Of a stretch of 9,183 nt of DNA, positions 6,233-9,183 are shown in pieces. The translations under genes and the position numbers were made by a program. The notes beneath the pieces were generated by a model. It was not told the origin of the DNA, searched no databases, and saw nothing but the letters and a program-made list of their open reading frames with translations. Where the stretch lies: contig DBWU01000064.1 of assembly GCA_002309395.1 (NCBI GenBank), forward strand, positions 8,119-17,301. The letters run 5' to 3'. The number at the start of each line of letters is the position of its first letter. The first letter of the stretch is position 1. The DNA is from Oscillospiraceae bacterium UBA1230. Lineage in GTDB: Bacteria > Bacillota > Clostridia > Oscillospirales > Oscillospiraceae.

Positions 6233-6267
6233 GCAAACCTAAAAACCGTCAGGTTTGCTTCTTTTTT
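6233..6267 (+). terminator. Probable second terminator upstream of the accessory operon
   Basis: GCAAACCT (6233-6240) pairs perfectly with AGGTTTGC (6251-6258), 10-base loop, followed by TTCTTTTTT (6259-6267). No gene precedes it after the tRNA terminator, so it may be the 3' end of a gene lost or displaced at the island border, or an insulator against tRNA read-through. Confidence 0.7.
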
Positions 6268-6298
6268 GAAATCTAAACATAAAAATAAGTGGTTTTTA

Positions 6299-6328
6299 TT
6301 GCTATTCACCAAAAATGTATGGTATAAT
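6299..6328 (+). promoter_or_regulatory. Promoter of the three-gene accessory operon
   Basis: -35 TTGCTA (6299-6304), 18-base spacer, and an extended -10 TG-G-TATAAT with the -10 at 6323-6328. Expected start near 6335, leaving a leader of only about 16 bases with GGAGGTG. It is the only convincing promoter seen for the three genes that follow. Confidence 0.82.
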
Positions 6329-6350
6329 ACTTTCAAACGGAGGTGGGCAA

Positions 6351-6938
6351 ATGGATTTTGATTTTTACGGCAACGCCGTTCAAGAGTATTTGGCTGAATT
6401 TGAAGAGAATACTCGCCGTGTTCTAAAAAAGATAAAGATACCTCTAGCAGAAATTGAGTTACAGATTCAAGATGAAAAAGAAAAGATCGAAAAACTCATA
6501 TCAACAAATAAAGAATATGCTAAACTCCTAATGGATTTGCAGGTATATCAAAATAACATCGAACGCCATATGGTTTCGCTCACTCAATTTGCCAAACGTA
6601 AGAATGAAACAAACCCCGGCTATGTCATTCAATCATGGCTGCGAGATCGGAACACTTTGGAGTTCTTGCGTCTTTGGGAAAAGGAGCATAACCCTCATTA
6701 TTTTAACGATGAGGCGGCAAAGAACTTGATTGAAAAAACGCATGAGCCGTCCTTTACGTTGACCGCGAAGATTTGGATAACCGAAACAAACGCTCGGGGC
6801 ATTGAATCTAAACAAGGCTCCGGCGGAGGCACCCTCGCCGTCGAACCGATTGCAGTGGATTTTATTACATGGCTTTCTCCCGAACGGCGATATGAATTGA
6901 TTAAACTCATTTCAAAGAGAGCGCTGTTAGGCATTTAA
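6351..6938 (+). CDS. Coiled-coil plus KilA-N domain DNA-binding protein (195 aa)
   Basis: Two parts are visible. Residues about 12-70 are charged and helical with heptad-like spacing (EIELQIQDEKEKIEKLI), a probable coiled coil for dimerisation or partner binding. Residues about 74-190 match the KilA-N fold in order: VSLTQFAKRK (75-84), IQSWLRDRNTLEFLRLWE (93-110), NPHYF (114-118), KIWITETNARGIESK (140-154), GGTLAVEPIAVDFITWLSPE (159-178), then a final helix. KilA-N is a DNA-binding domain known from phages, large DNA viruses and bacterial accessory regions. Usual bacterial relatives are longer with a C-terminal extension; here the protein ends right after the domain, and the usual His of the GGTxAH motif is Val164. 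The ATG at 6351 has GGAGGTG 5 bases upstream; an ATG at 6315 overlaps the promoter and is rejected. It is first in an AT-rich operon, 35 bases before the next gene. DNA binding is a family inference. Confidence 0.82.
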   Translation: MDFDFYGNAVQEYLAEFEENTRRVLKKIKIPLAEIELQIQDEKEKIEKLISTNKEYAKLLMDLQVYQNNIERHMVSLTQFAKRKNETNPGYVIQSWLRDRNTLEFLRLWEKEHNPHYFNDEAAKNLIEKTHEPSFTLTAKIWITETNARGIESKQGSGGGTLAVEPIAVDFITWLSPERRYELIKLISKRALLGI

Positions 6939-6973
6939 ATGCAACTATGCACGTACGGAAGGAAATAATTGAT

Positions 6974-8080
6974 ATGAATAATGAGCATCTAAACGAATTG
7001 ATAGGACAGTATTTGAAAAACTTTAGCCTTATTAATGATGAAAACCAGGAGTACTACAAGTGGGAGGCTGTAAAACACTTTCAAGATCACTGGGATATCA
7101 ATGCAGACAACTTTTCTGAAATGTTCAAGGAGTCTGTTTCAAAAACTTCAAATCTGATCAACAATCATATTGTACAACCGGCAAACGGAATAGTAAAACT
7201 CGCAGAAAGACCTGAGTTGACGGAAGAAATCCGGGGACTTTTCAAAGAATTGTTTTATACGGAGGATTCCGGGAATATAGATCAGCGTCAAGATAGGATA
7301 GAGCACTTTTCTGACGCAGTAAACAACCTACTCGACAAATATGAGCCAGGCAAGTGGAAATACAGGCAGGAGCTTAGAAGCGTTTTGTTTTATCTGAATC
7401 TGTTTGCTCCAGACAAGAATTATCTCTACAAAGCAACACAGGCAAGAGAGTTCATGTATTGTGTTGAGTATGGTGATGATTTTGGCAGCGGAATGGATTT
7501 TCGTTTGAGCAAGTATTACAGAATGTGTGATTGGCTTGTAGAGCAAATCAAAACGATTCCCGAACTCGTTCAGGCTCACAAAGATAGAATAACAGAAACC
7601 ATGTTTGATGGGGATGATTTTCATATTCTCGCGTTTGACATTATTTATAGCGGGGTTGTTTATAACCTATATCACGGCATTGATATCTACCGCCCGACCA
7701 AAGCAAATTCAAAAAAACGTGCAGAAAAAGCCAGAATTGAAGCTGCAGAGGAAAAACTAAGCGAAACAACAAATGAGTTGGAAAAGCTTCTGGCAGATAG
7801 ATCTATGTATGACGTCTTCTCGGCGGTTGGATTAAAAATCCATCATAGAACTTTTGGAGATGGGACAATTTCTGTTCAAGACGGCAATTACATTACCGTG
7901 ACTTTTCCGATAGGAGATAAACGATTCCTTCTGCCAACATCCTTTACAACCGGATTCTTAAAGACGGATGACGAGGAAGTAATGAATGTCCTTTTCGCAA
8001 TGAGCGAATTAGATTCAAAAATAGAGCAAGCTCGTTCCAAAATCCACGAATTACAACGCGCGTTGAATCGCGTCGAATAG
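6974..8080 (+). CDS. McrB-N-like domain protein with Tudor/SH3-like barrel and coiled coils, no NTPase (368 aa)
   Basis: The N-terminal part, about 27-235, resembles from memory the N-terminal domain of Firmicutes McrB-like restriction proteins: YYKWEAVKHFQDHWDI (27-42), NFSEMFKESVSKTSNL (46-61), IRGLFKELF, then a Gln/Leu-rich stretch ending in LFAPDKNYLYK (143-153). In those proteins it precedes an AAA+ GTPase. Here no Walker A motif follows. Instead there is a coiled coil (about 245-276), a small beta-barrel-like region with KIHHRTFGDGTISVQDGNYITVTF (288-311), like the Tudor-type tail of some helicases, and a second coiled coil (about 340-366). It may be a recognition or scaffold protein. 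The ATG at 6974 is chosen for AAGGAA at 6959-6964; the in-frame ATG at 6947 has no ribosome binding site. No domain match was computed, so the McrB-N call is by eye. Confidence 0.65.
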   Translation: MNNEHLNELIGQYLKNFSLINDENQEYYKWEAVKHFQDHWDINADNFSEMFKESVSKTSNLINNHIVQPANGIVKLAERPELTEEIRGLFKELFYTEDSGNIDQRQDRIEHFSDAVNNLLDKYEPGKWKYRQELRSVLFYLNLFAPDKNYLYKATQAREFMYCVEYGDDFGSGMDFRLSKYYRMCDWLVEQIKTIPELVQAHKDRITETMFDGDDFHILAFDIIYSGVVYNLYHGIDIYRPTKANSKKRAEKARIEAAEEKLSETTNELEKLLADRSMYDVFSAVGLKIHHRTFGDGTISVQDGNYITVTFPIGDKRFLLPTSFTTGFLKTDDEEVMNVLFAMSELDSKIEQARSKIHELQRALNRVE

Positions 8081-8092
8081 GATTAGTTGATT

Positions 8093-9055
8093 ATGATAAA
8101 CACACCAGTATGCAGGTTCAGCGATGTTTCCGAACACGATATGGATATGCTTTTCTTGGAGGAATTTGTCTGTTCAAGGCGCTTCCTTGAGATTTTCACA
8201 TCAATGATCGGAATAGGCGATGCTAAGGTGGCGTATGTTCACGCATCCAAAACCGATGCCGCGCTTGGCGAATCAGATATGACAGTCGTGATTGAAAGCG
8301 CCGGAGAAAGAATAGGGCTTCTTATAGAAGATAAGATTGATGCCATAGCAATGCCTCAACAATCTGCGAGATATGATCTTCGTGGACAAAAAGGTGTTGA
8401 TTCAGGCGATTATTCACGGTTCTTTGTGTTCATTGTTGCGCCTCAAAAATATCTTCTGCTGAATGTCGAAGCACAAAAGTACCCGAACAAAGTTGAGTAC
8501 GAAACAATTCTTTCCTACTTTGAAGAATTGGATGATCCGCGAAGCCCATTCAAAATACAACAAATAAAGCAAGCCATTGAAAAGCAAAAGAAGGGCTACC
8601 AGGTCGAAATTGACGAGGCTGTAACTGAGTTTTGGAGTAAGTATTCAGAATATCAAAAGGAACACTACCCAAATATTAAGTTCAGGTATAATGGCGAAAT
8701 CAAAGGCAGCTTCGCAATATGGCCGAGGTTTCAAACAGTTTATGACGGTCTATATATGAATCATAAGACCGAAATGGGATTTGTAGATATGACGTTTGAG
8801 GGTTGCGCCGATAAAATACTTGATGTAGAGGGTCTTCTCTCCGATGCTGTGGGTGATTATCTGAAAGAGGGTTTCTCCGTTCATAAAACAGGAAAATCTA
8901 CGGCAATCAGACTCATAGTTCCTGTTCTTGATTTACACAAGCCATTTGATAGTGAAGTTGAGAAAGTTGAACGGGGACTTGCCGCTGTCAATAAAATGTC
9001 TGAACTCGCAAAACTGCTTGATTTCAGAGGAGTTGTCTCACTTCTTAAAAAATAG
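8093..9055 (+). CDS. PD-(D/E)XK superfamily nuclease-like protein (320 aa)
   Basis: The N-terminal half carries a PD-(D/E)XK signature: an early Glu helix (FLEEF, E24 a candidate motif I residue), GESD with D62 before a beta strand (MTVVIES), then GLLIEDKIDA with E79 and K81 as the (D/E)XK pair, and a downstream QQSARY motif (89-94) typical of this superfamily. FFVFIVAPQKYLLLN (about 107-121 in the following core strand region) fits the same fold. The C-terminal half, from about 165, is unrecognised and may hold a DNA-contacting or partner-binding domain. The likely activity is metal-dependent DNA cleavage in the cytoplasm. The ATG at 8093 is preferred; AGGA at 8079-8082 overlaps the stop of the preceding gene, 12 bases upstream, so translation is probably coupled. 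It is last in the operon in this window. The target and any guide or partner are unknown. Confidence 0.75.
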   Translation: MINTPVCRFSDVSEHDMDMLFLEEFVCSRRFLEIFTSMIGIGDAKVAYVHASKTDAALGESDMTVVIESAGERIGLLIEDKIDAIAMPQQSARYDLRGQKGVDSGDYSRFFVFIVAPQKYLLLNVEAQKYPNKVEYETILSYFEELDDPRSPFKIQQIKQAIEKQKKGYQVEIDEAVTEFWSKYSEYQKEHYPNIKFRYNGEIKGSFAIWPRFQTVYDGLYMNHKTEMGFVDMTFEGCADKILDVEGLLSDAVGDYLKEGFSVHKTGKSTAIRLIVPVLDLHKPFDSEVEKVERGLAAVNKMSELAKLLDFRGVVSLLKK

Positions 9056-9183
9056 CTTGACGTTTTTGTGATTTCGAGCGTTTAAGGACAGGCATTATAA
9101 AAAAATTGAAATCCGGTATAAAACACGCTTTTTCACCCATTTCTCGCGTTTTGCATATTGGGTGTTCCAAAGGCAACCCCCGG
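9056..9183. other. AT-rich tail after the operon, nothing firm recognised
   Basis: The last 128 bases carry no supported gene. There is a weak inverted repeat CACCCA (9134-9139) with TGGGTG (9159-9164) separated by 19 bases and no T tract. No terminator for the operon is seen before the window ends, so further genes may follow. Confidence 0.4.

Noticed and set aside
6947..6973. An earlier ATG start (6947) for the McrB-N-like gene
   Set aside because: No ribosome binding site precedes it, whereas the ATG at 6974 has AAGGAA at a suitable distance.
6974..9055. A complete McrBC restriction system
   Set aside because: The second protein resembles only the McrB N-terminal domain. No Walker A or B motif is present, and the nuclease does not look like McrC in its overall layout.
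1..9183. CRISPR array, insertion sequence or integrase
   Set aside because: No regularly spaced direct repeats of 20-40 bases, no transposase motifs and no tyrosine or serine recombinase signature were seen on either strand.

Overview
The window looks like chromosome from a fairly GC-rich Gram-positive anaerobe, probably a gut-type Clostridia (Bacillota; an Oscillospirales-like lineage is my best guess). The evidence is purine-rich ribosome binding sites of the AAGGAGG type, clean TTGNNN-17-TATAAT promoters, rho-independent terminators, and the gene families present (TIGR00266/AIM24, AzlCD, enolase). The placement is inferred from gene content and style, not from a database search.

Bases 1-4466 are an ordinary housekeeping stretch. 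A partial tRNA-Asp(GTC) and its promoter lie at the left edge on the minus strand, downstream of a GT4 glycosyltransferase gene. That gene is divergent from an AIM24/TIGR00266 gene that ends in a strong terminator. Next come an overlapping azlC-azlD pair (branched-chain amino acid exporter) and a CDP-alcohol phosphatidyltransferase (pgsA-like), each with a visible promoter. Between pgsA and the convergent eno gene is a 270-base intergenic region built almost entirely of inverted repeats, bounded by two nearly twin terminators.

Bases 4467-6162 hold enolase (minus strand, all catalytic residues present), its promoter, and a divergent tRNA-Thr(CGT) with its own promoter and terminator.

Immediately after the tRNA-Thr terminator the base composition drops sharply to AT-rich and codons shift to A/T endings. 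This part (about 6163-9183) reads as an acquired accessory island. It has a second terminator, an extended -10 promoter, and three tightly spaced co-directional genes. The first encodes a KilA-N DNA-binding domain behind an N-terminal coiled coil. The second encodes a protein resembling the N-terminal domain of Firmicutes McrB-like restriction proteins, joined to a Tudor/SH3-like barrel and coiled coils but with no ATPase or GTPase domain. The third encodes a PD-(D/E)XK-type nuclease. The combination suggests DNA recognition plus DNA cleavage, and I propose it as a candidate undescribed anti-phage or anti-plasmid module. No integrase, second att copy or transposase is visible, and the right boundary lies outside the window.
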